A stretch of 64,000 nt of DNA from Ensifer sp. IC4062 (GCF_020193575.1 NZ_JADYVD010000036.1:1-64000), one strand, 5' to 3'. Counted from the stretch's first letter, positions 1 to 9,507 are shown. A program made the numbers and translations. The notes: generated by a model not told the origin, from the sequence alone.

Positions 1-80
1 GTTCACGGCGGAGCATGCCGCTGACGTCCTGCCGCTTTTCCTTAAAATCGTAGCCTCGTTGAGTTATTGATCTCGAATTC

Positions 81-112
81 AAGGCCCGCGTTCGAATGGA
101 TGCGGGCCTTTC
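81..112 (+). terminator. Hairpin terminator of an upstream gene
   Basis: A perfect 9-bp stem (AAGGCCCGC at 81-89 with GCGGGCCTT at 102-110) encloses a 12-base loop and is followed by a short T run. It most likely ends a plus-strand gene that lies before this window. The T run is weak, so it could also be a symmetric hairpin. Confidence 0.55.
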
Positions 113-293
113 CGTGTCGGCTCGCGGCGCTGACCGCCTGATGTGGGGTGCTTCCGGAAAGGCTTCATTTACCGTGTTTGCATAAAGTCTGCCCGAAGTA
201 CGATTTTTCGGCCGTGCGCCCGCCTGACGACACAGGCGGCAGCCACGGTTTTAGGGACGGCGGCGCATCGACAAGGCTTCGGTTTTGTCGTGG

Positions 294-1553
294 ATGAAGG
301 CGGCAGTGAGTATGGCGTGTGTTTCTCTTCTCCATCGACCGCTGGCCGCGATAATGCTGTCCGCTTCCCTGGTCGCCTGCACGACCGACGTGCTCGTACC
401 GTCGGCGAGAGTCGACAGCGGCGCTCGTGTCAGCGCCATAGCGCCAGTGCGGGCCGATGCCCGCCCGCGGCAGCAGATGGCGGCGGCTTATCCTTCAGGC
501 GAACCGTTTGCTGCCTCCAGCGAAAATGCCGTCACTATCAATGCCGGCGCACAGGCGGGGCGCGATCTGCCTGTCATCGACGGCGAGCCGATGCCAGCTG
601 CCGAAACGCAGATGGCAAGCGCAGCGCCGATGACCATACCACCCGAAGGGGTCAATATGGACGCCATGCTGGGGGTCCAGCCGGTCGTCGGGCTCGCCGA
701 AGAGCAGAGCAACGAGATTGCCGAGGGCAACGCCAGTCAGCCGGTGGTTGGCGGCATCGGTGAGGACAGCGTGCATCAACTCGGCCGATCCGCGGGGCCA
801 GCGCCCGAATCCGAGTCGAGCCTCGGCTACGACCCTGACCTGCCGCCGCTGACGCCGGATCAGATCTCTGCAGAGGAGGCGAAAAAGCCGCGCTACATCG
901 AGCGGCAACGGACCGTTCGGCCCGCGCAGGAACCGCAGCAGGTCGCCTTTCTGCCGCGTGTCCGCAATCCGATGTCGGCGCCGGAATTTACCGGCGAGAT
1001 GCCTCGCTCCGAAATTGCTTGCCGCCAGCGCCTGCAGAAGCTCGGCGTCGTCTTCCGCGATGTCCCGCGCATCAGCAACGGACCGTCCTGCGGCATCGAC
1101 TATCCGATCGAGCTTAGTGGCCTTTCCGGCGGCATCGCCGTGAAGCCGGCAGTGAAGCTCAATTGCCAGGTGACCGAAGCCTTCGCCAAGTGGGTCAAAT
1201 ACGAGCTCGCTCCATCATCGCGCTACCGCTACTGGTCCGGTGTCAAGACGATAAAGCCGCTCGGCGGCTATTCCTGCCGCACGATGAATTCGCGCCGCGG
1301 CAACCCGATGTCCGAACATGCGCGCGGCAATGCCATCGACGTCGGCAAATTCGTTCTGAAGAATGGCAAGGAGATCGATGTTCGCAGAAAAGGATTCTTC
1401 GCTTTCCGCGAACGCGGCCTGCTGAAGGCCGTCCGCTCCGACAGCTGCAAGTATTTCAATACCGTGCTCGGACCCGGTAGCGATCCGTTTCACAAGGACC
1501 ACTTCCACTTCGACCTGAGGACGCGAAAGTCGGGCTATCGGCATTGCGACTGA
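294..1553 (+). CDS. Extensin-like C-terminal domain lipoprotein
   Basis: This protein of about 419 residues ends in the extensin-like C-terminal domain, a fold related to M15 D-Ala-D-Ala peptidases. The motifs SEHARGNAIDV and DPFHKDHFHFDL carry the histidines and aspartates expected to bind zinc. The N-terminus is a signal peptide ending in a lipobox-like LVAC, so the mature protein is probably a lipoprotein. The middle 200 residues are low-complexity, rich in Ala, Pro and Glu. The ATG at 294 was preferred to a TTG three codons upstream; an internal ATG closer to the lipobox is also possible. An envelope or peptidoglycan role is inferred. The family is common in rhizobia but poorly characterised. 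Confidence 0.8.
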   Translation: MKAAVSMACVSLLHRPLAAIMLSASLVACTTDVLVPSARVDSGARVSAIAPVRADARPRQQMAAAYPSGEPFAASSENAVTINAGAQAGRDLPVIDGEPMPAAETQMASAAPMTIPPEGVNMDAMLGVQPVVGLAEEQSNEIAEGNASQPVVGGIGEDSVHQLGRSAGPAPESESSLGYDPDLPPLTPDQISAEEAKKPRYIERQRTVRPAQEPQQVAFLPRVRNPMSAPEFTGEMPRSEIACRQRLQKLGVVFRDVPRISNGPSCGIDYPIELSGLSGGIAVKPAVKLNCQVTEAFAKWVKYELAPSSRYRYWSGVKTIKPLGGYSCRTMNSRRGNPMSEHARGNAIDVGKFVLKNGKEIDVRRKGFFAFRERGLLKAVRSDSCKYFNTVLGPGSDPFHKDHFHFDLRTRKSGYRHCD

Positions 1554-1623
1554 CCGTTACACAATTTGCGGAAGGAAAATCGCTATACACTTTGCCTGGA
1601 GCGAGGACGGCAGGCAAAAAAGA

Positions 1624-1644
1624 GGCCGGCGGGGAAAGCCGGCC
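1624..1644. terminator. Intergenic hairpin
   Basis: GGCCGGC and GCCGGCC form a perfect 7-bp stem around GGGGAAA, about 70 bases after the extensin-like gene. An A-rich stretch lies just before it on the plus strand, which would be a T run on the minus strand. It probably separates the extensin-like gene from the following permease, but its direction is uncertain. Confidence 0.4.
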
Positions 1645-1812
1645 AAACACCGGAGATTAGGGGGAAGGCTCCGGAGTGCAAATCACGGGAGGCGAGGGCG
1701 CTCCACGCCTGGTTAAAGTCGTTGAAAAGCATCACCGTTTCATGACAGTGGTGGGCAAGCAGCCCTGATCCGGATTCTTCTTCTCCGGATTCCAGCAAAA
1801 TCGAGTTTCTTC

Positions 1813-2634
1813 ATGCCGCCTGTCTCGGAATTGATGATGTTTGCATTGGCGCTGGCGGCGGCCGGCGTCGTTGCCGGCGTGCTTGCCGGCCTATTCGGCA
1901 TCGGTGGCGGGGCGATCCTCGTGCCGGTCTTCTATCAGGTTTTCGGCCTTCTCGGCATAGATGATGCAGTCAGGATGCATCTTTCCGTTGGCACGTCGCT
2001 CGCGATCATCGTTCCGACCTCGGTCCGGTCGTTCCTATCCCACTATCGCCGCGGCGTGGTCGATACCGATCTGCTGCGGAACTGGATCGGGGCAGTACCG
2101 CTCGGCGCGATCCTCGCCTCGGTGATCGCGGCCCATGTCGGCAGCGAGACGCTGCGTCTGATCTTCGCGGTGATCGCGCTCGCCTTAGCCTTCCGGATGA
2201 TCTTCAATCGCGCGAGTTGGCACATCGGCACGGACTTACCGAAGAACCCGATCAAATGGCTGGTCGGCGTCGGGATCGGCATTCTTTCCGGACTCATGGG
2301 CATCGGCGGCGGCGTGCTCAACAACACCTTCATGACGCTGTACAACCGGCCAATTCACCAAGCCGTCGCCACCTCCGCCGGCGTAGGCGTGCTGATCTCG
2401 ATCCCGGGGCTGTTCGGCTATGTCTGGGCGGGATGGGGCGCACCTGGCCTCCCGCCGCTTTCGACCGGATTCATCAACTGGATTGCGGTGGCGCTGATCA
2501 TCCCGATAACCTTGCTTGTCGCGCCGCTCGGCGTGCGGCTTGCCCATGCCATGGGCAGGCGACAGCTCGAGGCGGGATTCGGCATCTTCATGGTGCTCAT
2601 CGCCGCCCGGTTCTTCTACAGTCTTCTTGGTTAG
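1813..2634 (+). CDS. Sulfite exporter TauE/SafE family permease
   Basis: This 273-residue membrane protein has the duplicated TauE/SafE (DUF81) architecture. Each half starts with a glycine-rich motif: GLFGIGGGAILVP near residue 27 and GLMGIGGGVLNN near residue 162. The conserved GTSLA motif follows the first half at about residue 60. About eight membrane helices are apparent. Members move sulfur compounds or small organosulfonates across the inner membrane, but the substrate here is not evident. It lies 300 bp before the sulfide-responsive blh-bigR operon, which carries a second, broken TauE/SafE gene. A link to sulfur handling is therefore reasonable but inferred. No strong ribosome-binding site precedes the ATG; two ATGs seven and eight codons in are alternatives. 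Confidence 0.85.
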   Translation: MPPVSELMMFALALAAAGVVAGVLAGLFGIGGGAILVPVFYQVFGLLGIDDAVRMHLSVGTSLAIIVPTSVRSFLSHYRRGVVDTDLLRNWIGAVPLGAILASVIAAHVGSETLRLIFAVIALALAFRMIFNRASWHIGTDLPKNPIKWLVGVGIGILSGLMGIGGGVLNNTFMTLYNRPIHQAVATSAGVGVLISIPGLFGYVWAGWGAPGLPPLSTGFINWIAVALIIPITLLVAPLGVRLAHAMGRRQLEAGFGIFMVLIAARFFYSLLG

Positions 2635-2885
2635 GCGGACACGGCCCGACATTTGTTGCTTGCTGCAGTGCGCGCCTTCAAATGTGAAGACGTGCCCGTA
2701 ATATAACGAATTTCTGCATAATTTTTCCTGTGCGGTGATCCCAGCCCAAGGTTCGCGCGGCATCTTCAATTGCCGAGTGACAGAGATCGCACGTCTGGCA
2801 AAACCTGTGCGATAATTCCGCTTCTCGGAGCTCCATGAAACGCGGAAGTCAAATCGCCGCAGCTGGAACCCGCTTGCTGACGTTA

Positions 2886-2931
2886 ACAATATATAATATG
2901 CGTAATTGTATAATGATTGCTCAAATGGAGG
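2886..2931 (+). promoter_or_regulatory. AT-rich promoter/operator of the blh-bigR operon with RBS
   Basis: An unusually AT-rich stretch (about 2886-2916) with an imperfect dyad and TATAAT-like hexamers lies just upstream of blh, inside otherwise GC-rich DNA. BigR/SqrR-type repressors are known to bind AT-rich inverted repeats at this position, so it is the likely operator. GGAGG at 2927-2931 is the ribosome-binding site that selects the ATG at 2937. Operator identity is inferred from position and composition. Confidence 0.55.
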
Positions 2932-2936
2932 CAACG

Positions 2937-3827
2937 ATGCCTGCAGCCGCGACTGCAAGACCAGATGTCAAAGGCTTTTATGAGGCCCGCACCGGAAGCG
3001 TCCAATATGTCGTCTCGGACCCGCAGACGAAGCGCTGCGCGATCATTGATCCGGTCCTCGATTTCGACGAGAAATCGGGAGCGACGGCGACCGTGCAGGC
3101 CGATCGTATCCTCGACTACATTGCCGGGAACGACCTGACGGTCGAATGGATCCTCGACACTCATCCCCATGCGGATCATTTTTCGGCCGCCGCCTTTCTG
3201 AAGGAAAGGACGGGCGCGTCAACCGGCATCGGGTCAGAGGTGGTGCGCGTTCAAAAGCTCTGGAAAGAGATCTACAATTGGCCCGAGTTTGCGACGGACG
3301 GATCGCAATGGGACCATCTTTTCGTTGGGGGCGAGAGCTTTTCGGTCGGCTCGATCGAGGCGGGCGTTATTTACTCGCCTGGCCATACGCTCGCTTCCGT
3401 AACCTATGTCGTTGGCGATTCTGCCTTCGTGCACGATACGATATTCATGCCGGACAGCGGCACCGCGCGGGCGGATTTTCCCGGCGGGGACGCCCGTCAG
3501 CTCTGGCGTTCCATCAGCGCAATCCTCGCCCTGCCTGATGAAACTAGGGTCTTTAGCGGTCATGACTACCAGCCGAACGGCCGGGAGCCGCGCTGGGAAA
3601 GCACGGTCGGCGAGCAGAAGCGTTGCAACAACCATGTCGCAGGCGTGACCGAGGAACAATTCGTTGAACTGCGGCAGGCGCGCGACAAGACGCTGCCGAT
3701 GCCGAAGCTCATCCTTCACGCACTGCAGGTCAACATTCGCGGCGGCCGCCTGCCGGAGCCGGAAGAAAACGGCGCGCGCTATCTGAAGTTTCCGCTTAAC
3801 GCGCTCAAGGGAGCGGCGTGGGGCTGA
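2937..3827 (+). CDS. blh: MBL-fold hydrolase (Blh, persulfide dioxygenase-like)
   Basis: This is a metallo-beta-lactamase-fold protein of 296 residues. The metal motif THPHADH is at about residues 75-81, SPGHT follows near 145, a DSGTARADFPGG segment comes after that, and a late SGHDY carries another metal histidine. The pattern matches the ETHE1/Blh group, non-heme iron enzymes that oxidise glutathione persulfide to sulfite. The ATG at 2937 was chosen because GGAGG lies five bases upstream; an upstream in-frame extension would run through the AT-rich operator. It ends just before the persulfide sensor gene bigR. In Xylella and Agrobacterium this pair is co-transcribed and detoxifies sulfide. 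Function is inferred from family and context. Confidence 0.88.
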   Translation: MPAAATARPDVKGFYEARTGSVQYVVSDPQTKRCAIIDPVLDFDEKSGATATVQADRILDYIAGNDLTVEWILDTHPHADHFSAAAFLKERTGASTGIGSEVVRVQKLWKEIYNWPEFATDGSQWDHLFVGGESFSVGSIEAGVIYSPGHTLASVTYVVGDSAFVHDTIFMPDSGTARADFPGGDARQLWRSISAILALPDETRVFSGHDYQPNGREPRWESTVGEQKRCNNHVAGVTEEQFVELRQARDKTLPMPKLILHALQVNIRGGRLPEPEENGARYLKFPLNALKGAAWG

Positions 3828-3838
3828 AGGAGATGAAC

Positions 3839-4168
3839 ATGGGAACGGTAATGAAATTTCGAAACTTCCGTCCCGATATGAGCGCGCGAGCGGGCGACGC
3901 CTCAGCGCTGCTCAAGACGCTCGCGAACCAGAACCGGCTGATGATCGTCTGTACGCTCGTCGAGGGCGAGCATTCCGTCGGCGAACTGGAAGAGATGCTG
4001 GGCATACATCAGCCAACCCTGTCGCAGCAACTGACGGTGTTGCGCGAGGCTGGCATCGTCGCGACGAGGCGCGATGCAAAACAGGTCTTCTACCGGCTGG
4101 CGGAGGATAAGGCCGCTCGGTTGGTGATGGCGCTCTATGAGATCTTTTGCCGCGAGGGGACGAAATAG
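3839..4168 (+). CDS. bigR: ArsR-family sulfide/persulfide-sensing repressor BigR
   Basis: This 109-residue winged-helix repressor has an ArsR-type recognition helix around HQPTLSQQLTVLREAG. Two cysteines lie at positions 38 (LMIVC) and 104 (YEIFC), 66 residues apart. This is the spacing of the redox cysteine pair in BigR (C42/C108) and SqrR (C41/C107), which form a polysulfide bridge and release DNA. The start at 3839 follows AAGGAG at 3827-3832. The gene comes directly after blh, and its stop overlaps the GTG start of the next membrane gene, so the operon is tightly coupled. It very likely represses its own operon through the AT-rich site near 2900. The cysteine match makes this a confident call. 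Confidence 0.92.
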   Translation: MGTVMKFRNFRPDMSARAGDASALLKTLANQNRLMIVCTLVEGEHSVGELEEMLGIHQPTLSQQLTVLREAGIVATRRDAKQVFYRLAEDKAARLVMALYEIFCREGTK

Positions 4169-4574
4169 TGACGGCCTACATCAGCGGACTTTACGGCGGC
4201 ATGCTGATCGGGCTGTCGGCCGCGATGCTGATGCTCGCGAATGGCCGGGTCGCCGGCGTCAGCGGCATCGTCGGGCGGCTGTTGCAAGGTGTGCAGACCG
4301 CGATCGGTGCCGCTTTCATCGCCGGTCTGGTCGTTGGACCGATCGTCTTTCGCCTGCTCTTTGGCGAATGGCCGGAGGTGCAACTGGCGGCGTCCTTGCC
4401 GGTCGTTGTCATTGGCGGCTTTCTGGTCGGCTACGGTTCGCGCGTGGGTCGGGCTGCACGAGCGGCCACGGCGTCGTCGGACTCGCCCGTCTTTCTCGGC
4501 GCTCCGTGGCAGCCGTCGCCACCTTCATGACCGCGGCGGTTGCGACCGTCTATCTTATGGGGTTCTTCGTATGA
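4168..4574 (+). pseudogene. YeeE/YedE-type sulfur transport protein, frameshifted
   Basis: This small membrane protein would have four helices and the YeeE/YedE motif GCTSGHGVVGLARLS. It starts at a GTG overlapping the bigR stop. The frame runs through VVVIGGFLVGYGSR and then loses one base near 4449, so the motif and the last helix (VATVYLMGFFV, ending 4574) are in another frame. Read as it stands, the protein ends at 4530 without the conserved cysteine motif. Related proteins import thiosulfate or sulfane sulfur, and in BigR operons such genes accompany blh. A one-base sequencing error is possible, but two more frame changes in the next kilobase suggest real decay. Confidence 0.75.
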
Positions 4575-5401
4575 GCACGAGTGCAGGTTTTCGCGTCGCT
4601 GTCGCTCTCGTGTCCGGCAGCATTTTCGGCTTGGGCCTTGCGATTTCCGGAATGTTGAATCCGGCGCGCGTACGCGGTTTCCTCGACATCGCCCGCGACT
4701 GGGACCCGACGCTCGCCTTCGTGCTCGGGGGCGCCGCCGCGGTCTCGGCGATCGGCATGTCCATGGCGCGCTGGATGCGCAAGCCGCTCCTCGATGAACG
4801 TTTCCACCTTCCCGAGACGCAATTGATCGATCGCAGGCTCATCCTGGGCTCCGCGATCTTTGGCGCCGGGTGGGGTATGGTCGGCCTCTGCCCGGGCCCG
4901 GCGGTCGCGTCTCTGTCGCTTGGCGTTCCCAAGACCATTCTCTTTCTGGGGGCAATGTTTGCGGGAATGGCCGCCTATGACCATCGATTGGGAGTAGGCC
5001 CATGGCGGCAAGCAATCGTAGCGTCCATCGCTTCCGGCGGAGCCGTCTGCTTTTCGCTGGGGCTGCTTGGTGGCGGTGGTTCGATCCTCGCCGTGCCGTT
5101 GCTCCTCTATGTCGTCGGCGTGAGTAACACACATGTGGCGATCGGTACCAGTGCTCTCGAGCGCGCTTGCGGGATTCGTGCGTCACGCGCGGGCCGGGAA
5201 CGTGTGGTGGCGGTGCGCCATCGTCTTCGCCGCAGTCGGAACATTGGGTGCACTCGTTGCCTCGTCGGTCGCGAAGGCCGTAGATGGCGAAATTTTGCTC
5301 TTCCTGTTCGGCCTCGTGATGGTCGGCGTCGGTCTGACCATGCTGCGTCCGAGAGTCGGCCACGGCGGGGAACCCGGTCGATGCGCGAACGTGCTGGATA
5401 A
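4571..5401 (+). CDS. Second YeeE/YedE-type protein, reading through into a broken TauE
   Basis: The first ~138 residues are an intact YeeE/YedE (DUF6691-like) half: GLAISGMLNPARVRGFLD, then GAGWGMVGLCPGPAV with the conserved cysteine, then a last helix ending near GMAAYD. Homologues normally stop about here. Instead the frame continues without a stop into the start of a TauE/SafE permease (SLGLLGGGGSILAVP) and then into out-of-frame sequence, stopping at 5401. A TAG in another frame at 4995-4997 may be the ancestral stop, lost by a small indel. The ATG overlaps the stop of the preceding gene. The YeeE half could still work if the fused tail is tolerated. Confidence 0.6.
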   Translation: MSTSAGFRVAVALVSGSIFGLGLAISGMLNPARVRGFLDIARDWDPTLAFVLGGAAAVSAIGMSMARWMRKPLLDERFHLPETQLIDRRLILGSAIFGAGWGMVGLCPGPAVASLSLGVPKTILFLGAMFAGMAAYDHRLGVGPWRQAIVASIASGGAVCFSLGLLGGGGSILAVPLLLYVVGVSNTHVAIGTSALERACGIRASRAGRERVVAVRHRLRRSRNIGCTRCLVGREGRRWRNFALPVRPRDGRRRSDHAASESRPRRGTRSMRERAG

Positions 5402-5760
5402 CGGCGGCGGTGGCGCTCGCGACCGGCACACTGTCCGGGTTCCTCGGAATCGGCGGTGGCTTTCTGATTGTGCCGGGTTTGATTGCGGCGACCGGCATGC
5501 CGATGATCAGCGCGATCGGTTCGTCTTTGCTTGCCATCAGCGCGTTCGGGCTGGCGACGGCTCTGAGCTATGCCGCCTCGGGTCTCGTAGACTGGGCCGT
5601 CGCTCTTCAGTTCATCGGTGGCGGCATTCTCGGCGGTGCCATCGGAATAGCTGCGGCCGGGCGGCTGTCGTCGCGAAAGGGCATGCTCAATCGTCTGTTT
5701 GCGGTGCTCGTGCTTTGCGTTGCCGGTTACGTTTTCCTGAAGGGGATCGGCGGAGCATAA
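5002..5760 (+). pseudogene. TauE/SafE permease, multiple frame changes
   Basis: Three frames together reconstruct one TauE/SafE permease: SLGLLGGGGSILAVPLL (frame shared with the upstream gene), then ALAGFVRHARAGNVWW through LRPRVGHG after a frame change near 5158, then LATGTLSGFLGIGGGFL to the end after a second change near 5370. Between the GTS motif and the conserved histidine there are about 11 bases fewer than in the intact TauE at 1813, so the first lesion looks like a true deletion rather than a base-call slip. The starting codon is unclear. No full-length product is possible. It was probably the sulfite exporter of the BigR operon. Confidence 0.75.
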
Positions 5761-5895
5761 CGTAAGCCTGCCCCAAATTTCCCCGTGTGACGGAGCGTCA
5801 CCGCTAAATTTGCGCTCGGTGGCTGCAATTCCGCGCGAATTGGGCCATATAGAGCGGCATCCCGCCACTCCTGCACTATTCCCGGATCCTTTTGC

Positions 5896-6818
<923 letters not shown>

Positions 6819-6822
<4 letters not shown>

Positions 6823-7580
6823 ACATAGAAGCGGTCAAGTCGATCTATTTATTCGAGATGGCGCGCACCCGCCGGACGCTGCTGCAGAGCGTCGTGTCGC
6901 CTGTCATGTCTACGTCGCTCTACTTCATCGTTTTCGGCGCGGCGATCGGGGCACGCATTCAGGAGATCGACGGCGTTTCCTATGGCGCGTTCATCACGCC
7001 CGGCCTGATGATGCTGACGCTTCTGACCCAGTGCATCGGCAATGGCTCATTCGGCATCTATTTCCCGAAGTTCACCGGCACGATCTATGAGGTGTTGTCG
7101 TCGCCGATCTCGATGGTGGAGATCGTGCTCGGCTATGTCGGCGCGGCGGCGACCAAGGGGCTGATGATCGGCACGATCATTCTCGCTACGGCCTCGCTCT
7201 TCGTCGATCTTTCGATCGCCCATCCCTTCGTGATGCTGTTCTTCTTCGTGCTGACGGCGATAACCTTCAGCCTGTTCGGCTTCATCATCGGCATTTGGGC
7301 CAAAGATTTCGAGCAGTTGAACCTGATCCCGATGCTGGTCGTGCCGCCGCTCGTCTTTCTCGGCGGCAGCTTCTATTCGATCGACATGCTGCCGCCGTTC
7401 TGGCGGGCGGTCAGTCATTTCAACCCGGTGCTCTATCTGATCAGCGGCTTCCGCTGGAGTTTCTTCGAGATCTCCGACGTCAATCCGGTCGCGAGCGCCG
7501 CCATCATCCTCGTCTTCCTGACGCTATGCATGTCGGTGCTGACTTGGATTTTCCACACCGGCTACAGGCTTCGAAATTGA
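6819..7580 (+). CDS. ABC-2 type exporter permease
   Basis: This 253-residue inner-membrane protein is the partner of the ATPase that overlaps it by four bases. It has six hydrophobic segments and the ABC-2 signature region [21 protein letters not shown], similar to YadH and NodJ. The N-terminus begins with a short cytoplasmic stretch ([13 protein letters not shown]) before the first helix. It would form a homodimer with two ATPase subunits for export. The gene is followed by a repeat-type intergenic region with a long hairpin. Confidence 0.88.
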
Positions 7581-7592
7581 GGGTTGGTGTAT

Positions 7593-7694
7593 GTCGCCCG
7601 AAAGTGTGCAGCGGTTTCGGGACAACGACATGCATGAAAACAAAAAAAAACTAAAGCACGTCGCATGGCTCCAATCGAATGCGACGTGCTTTAG
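7593..7694. repeat. Rhizobial intergenic repeat (second family)
   Basis: The segment runs from CGAAAGTGTGCAGCGGTTTC through ACGACATGCATGAAAAC to a 15-bp hairpin. Its parts recur in this window: a rearranged core (AACCGTTGCACACTTTCGG followed by ACGACATGCAT) is found at 39390-39435. I recognise it as a common intergenic motif of rhizobial chromosomes, but I cannot name the family with certainty. It fills the space between the ABC exporter and the aspartic protease. Confidence 0.5.
7642..7694 (-). terminator. Strong terminator for the aspartic protease operon
   Basis: A perfect 15-bp stem (CTAAAGCACGTCGCA at 7651-7665, TGCGACGTGCTTTAG at 7680-7694) surrounds a 14-base loop. On the minus strand it is followed by a run of nine Ts (A run at 7642-7650 on the plus strand). 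The stem includes the stop codon of the minus-strand protease gene, so termination follows translation immediately. Confidence 0.85.
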
Positions 7695-8392
7695 TCACGA
7701 AGCCTGAGTTCGTCGGTACGCATCTGCAGGAAATCGAGGGTCGAAAGAAAGCTCATGCCGAGAAGGCTTCGGTCGAGCTTTCCTTCCGCCGCGACCATTG
7801 CCCGGATGTTCCGGCGCTCGATCGGGCCGACGGCTATGTCCGACAAGGTGATCGGTGCGGCGAGCGCACGACCATTCGCCGTCAGGACCGCTACGGTATA
7901 GCTGAGGTTCGCTGGATCGAGGCCGATCCTTTCGGCGTCTTCATAGGTGAGTGCAACGCTGCTAGCGCCGGTATCGACCAACATGCTGATCTCGTGGCCG
8001 TCGATCGTCGCGTCCGCGACGAATTGGCCGTCGAGTCGCCGGTGCAGCACCACTTCCTGCTGGCCCTCGCTGTCGGTGATCACCATCGCGCGTCCTGGCA
8101 TCAGACCCGCCAACAGTCGATCGCCGACCGATTGCAGTTCGAAACGGTAGACGTAGACGGAGACCAGGGCGAGGGCGATCAAGAACCAGATGAAGATCAG
8201 GCGCAGGCCTTCGCCCAAGCGACCGCGGCTGCGGAGGATGCCGGCACTCAGGAGGGCGGCGATGGCGCCGAGCGCGACAAGCCTCCCGAAATCATCGTTG
8301 TTAATGCCGAAGGTTTGGCCGCTCTCGTGGTTGAAGATCAGGAGCGCGAGGCCTACCGCGAGGATTGCCAGCAAAAGTATCAGACGATTCAT
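7691..8392 (-). CDS. Retropepsin-like clan AA aspartic protease, membrane-anchored
   Basis: This 233-residue protein begins with three hydrophobic segments (residues 3-20, 38-55 and 66-85). A single retropepsin-type domain follows, with the catalytic motif MLVDTGASSVALT near residue 137. It belongs to the alpha-proteobacterial family of small membrane-tethered aspartic proteases (TIGR02281 type), which act as dimers; substrates are largely unknown. The DUF1289 gene overlaps its start by four bases, so the two are one operon. A strong terminator overlaps the stop codon. Confidence 0.85.
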   Translation of the reverse strand: MNRLILLLAILAVGLALLIFNHESGQTFGINNDDFGRLVALGAIAALLSAGILRSRGRLGEGLRLIFIWFLIALALVSVYVYRFELQSVGDRLLAGLMPGRAMVITDSEGQQEVVLHRRLDGQFVADATIDGHEISMLVDTGASSVALTYEDAERIGLDPANLSYTVAVLTANGRALAAPITLSDIAVGPIERRNIRAMVAAEGKLDRSLLGMSFLSTLDFLQMRTDELRLRD

Positions 8393-8610
8393 GCGCCGTT
8401 GCGTTCCCGCGCCATGCGCGACCGGCGCGTCTCCCGTCGCGGCTTGCGTTCCACCGTGTCGAGCCGTGCGGGCAGGGCCACCATGATGCTGTGCCGCTCC
8501 GCGTCGGTGTAAAGCGTCCAGGCACCGATCTCTTCACGCGTACGGCCGCAGCCGAAACAGTAGCCGGTCCTTTCGTCGATCGAACAAACGAGAATACAGG
8601 GGGATTCCAC
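8389..8610 (-). CDS. DUF1289 small cysteine-motif protein
   Basis: This 73-residue protein has the DUF1289 pattern: SPCILVCSIDERTGYCFGC holds four cysteines, followed by GRTREEIGAW and a basic tail. The cysteines probably bind a metal ion or iron-sulfur cluster. Function is unknown, though members often sit beside metabolic or proteolytic genes. The end overlaps the start of the aspartic protease gene (ATGA), indicating translational coupling. Confidence 0.85.
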   Translation of the reverse strand: MESPCILVCSIDERTGYCFGCGRTREEIGAWTLYTDAERHSIMVALPARLDTVERKPRRETRRSRMARERNGA

Positions 8611-8694
8611 GGTCGGGGCTTACTCCGTTTTTGCCGTAAGTGGTTCGCGGCCAATATCCCGTTTCACTTCGGATTTCGAAATAATATTGGCCTT

Positions 8695-9483
8695 TCAGAT
8701 CGTCAGCGCAAGGGTGCCGAGAGTGGCGATTTCCGTCAGTTGCTGCGTCGCACCGATCGTATCGCCTGTATGGCCGCCGAGCTTGCGCGATGCGATCCTT
8801 TCGAAGGCCCTTGCCGTGAGCGCGAAAACGGCAAGCGCGAGCAGCACCGCGATCGCGGGAACGCTGGCCATGTAGAACAGAAGCAGCGCGGAAAGAACGG
8901 CGGAGCCGAGCGCGGTGGAGGTCGCTTTCGGATCGGGTGTGCCTGCCGATGCTGCTACCCCATCGGAGCGCGCAGGCGGGAGGCTAGACCAATGCCAGAC
9001 CATCGCCGCGCGGGTCAGCGCCGCCACGGCGAGGAGCGTGAGCCCTGCACCGATCGGCATGAGGAGTGGCAGGAAGGACGCGAGTGCGGAGACACGCAGG
9101 CCGACGGACAGTATGAGAGCCAAGGCGCCGTAGGTACCGACGCGGCTGTCCTTCATGATCGCTAGCGCGCTTTCGCGGTCGCGTCCACCGCCGAAGCCGT
9201 CGGCGGTATCGCCAAGGCCGTCCTCGTGCAGGGCTCCGGTGGCAAGGACTTGCACGGCAATCACAATGAACGCCGCGAACAGCGCACTCATCTGAAACGC
9301 AACCAAGAGCGCCGCGACGGTAGCTGCGGGCAGGGCGATCAGCATACCAGCGACGGGAAAGGCACGCACGGCACGATCGAGGCGCCCGTCATGGCTCACG
9401 AAATGGCGTTGCGGCACGGGAATGCGGCTGAGGAAGGCAACCGCCCGCGCCACGTCGTCCCAGAGATCGCCGATGTTTGCCAT
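8695..9483 (-). CDS. cobS: Adenosylcobinamide-GDP ribazoletransferase (cobalamin synthase)
   Basis: This 262-residue polytopic membrane protein carries family motifs including FLSRIPVP near the N-terminus, TGALHEDGLGDTADGFGGG near residue 81 and a later KLGGHTGDTIGA. It joins adenosylcobinamide-GDP to alpha-ribazole phosphate in the last steps of cobalamin assembly. In Pseudomonas denitrificans nomenclature it is CobV. It is divergent from cobT, which makes its alpha-ribazole substrate; a RIME-type repeat lies between the two. The metal-binding DGLGDTADG motif is intact. No B12 riboswitch is visible upstream. Confidence 0.93.
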   Translation of the reverse strand: MANIGDLWDDVARAVAFLSRIPVPQRHFVSHDGRLDRAVRAFPVAGMLIALPAATVAALLVAFQMSALFAAFIVIAVQVLATGALHEDGLGDTADGFGGGRDRESALAIMKDSRVGTYGALALILSVGLRVSALASFLPLLMPIGAGLTLLAVAALTRAAMVWHWSSLPPARSDGVAASAGTPDPKATSTALGSAVLSALLLFYMASVPAIAVLLALAVFALTARAFERIASRKLGGHTGDTIGATQQLTEIATLGTLALTI

Positions 9484-9507
9484 TCCCCCTCCTGCGGCCC
9501 ATCCACA

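Noticed and set aside
143-763. A 206-codon open frame overlapping the extensin-like gene in another frame.
   Set aside because: Its composition is Arg/Ser/Cys-rich and it overlaps a well-supported lipoprotein gene with a good signal peptide.
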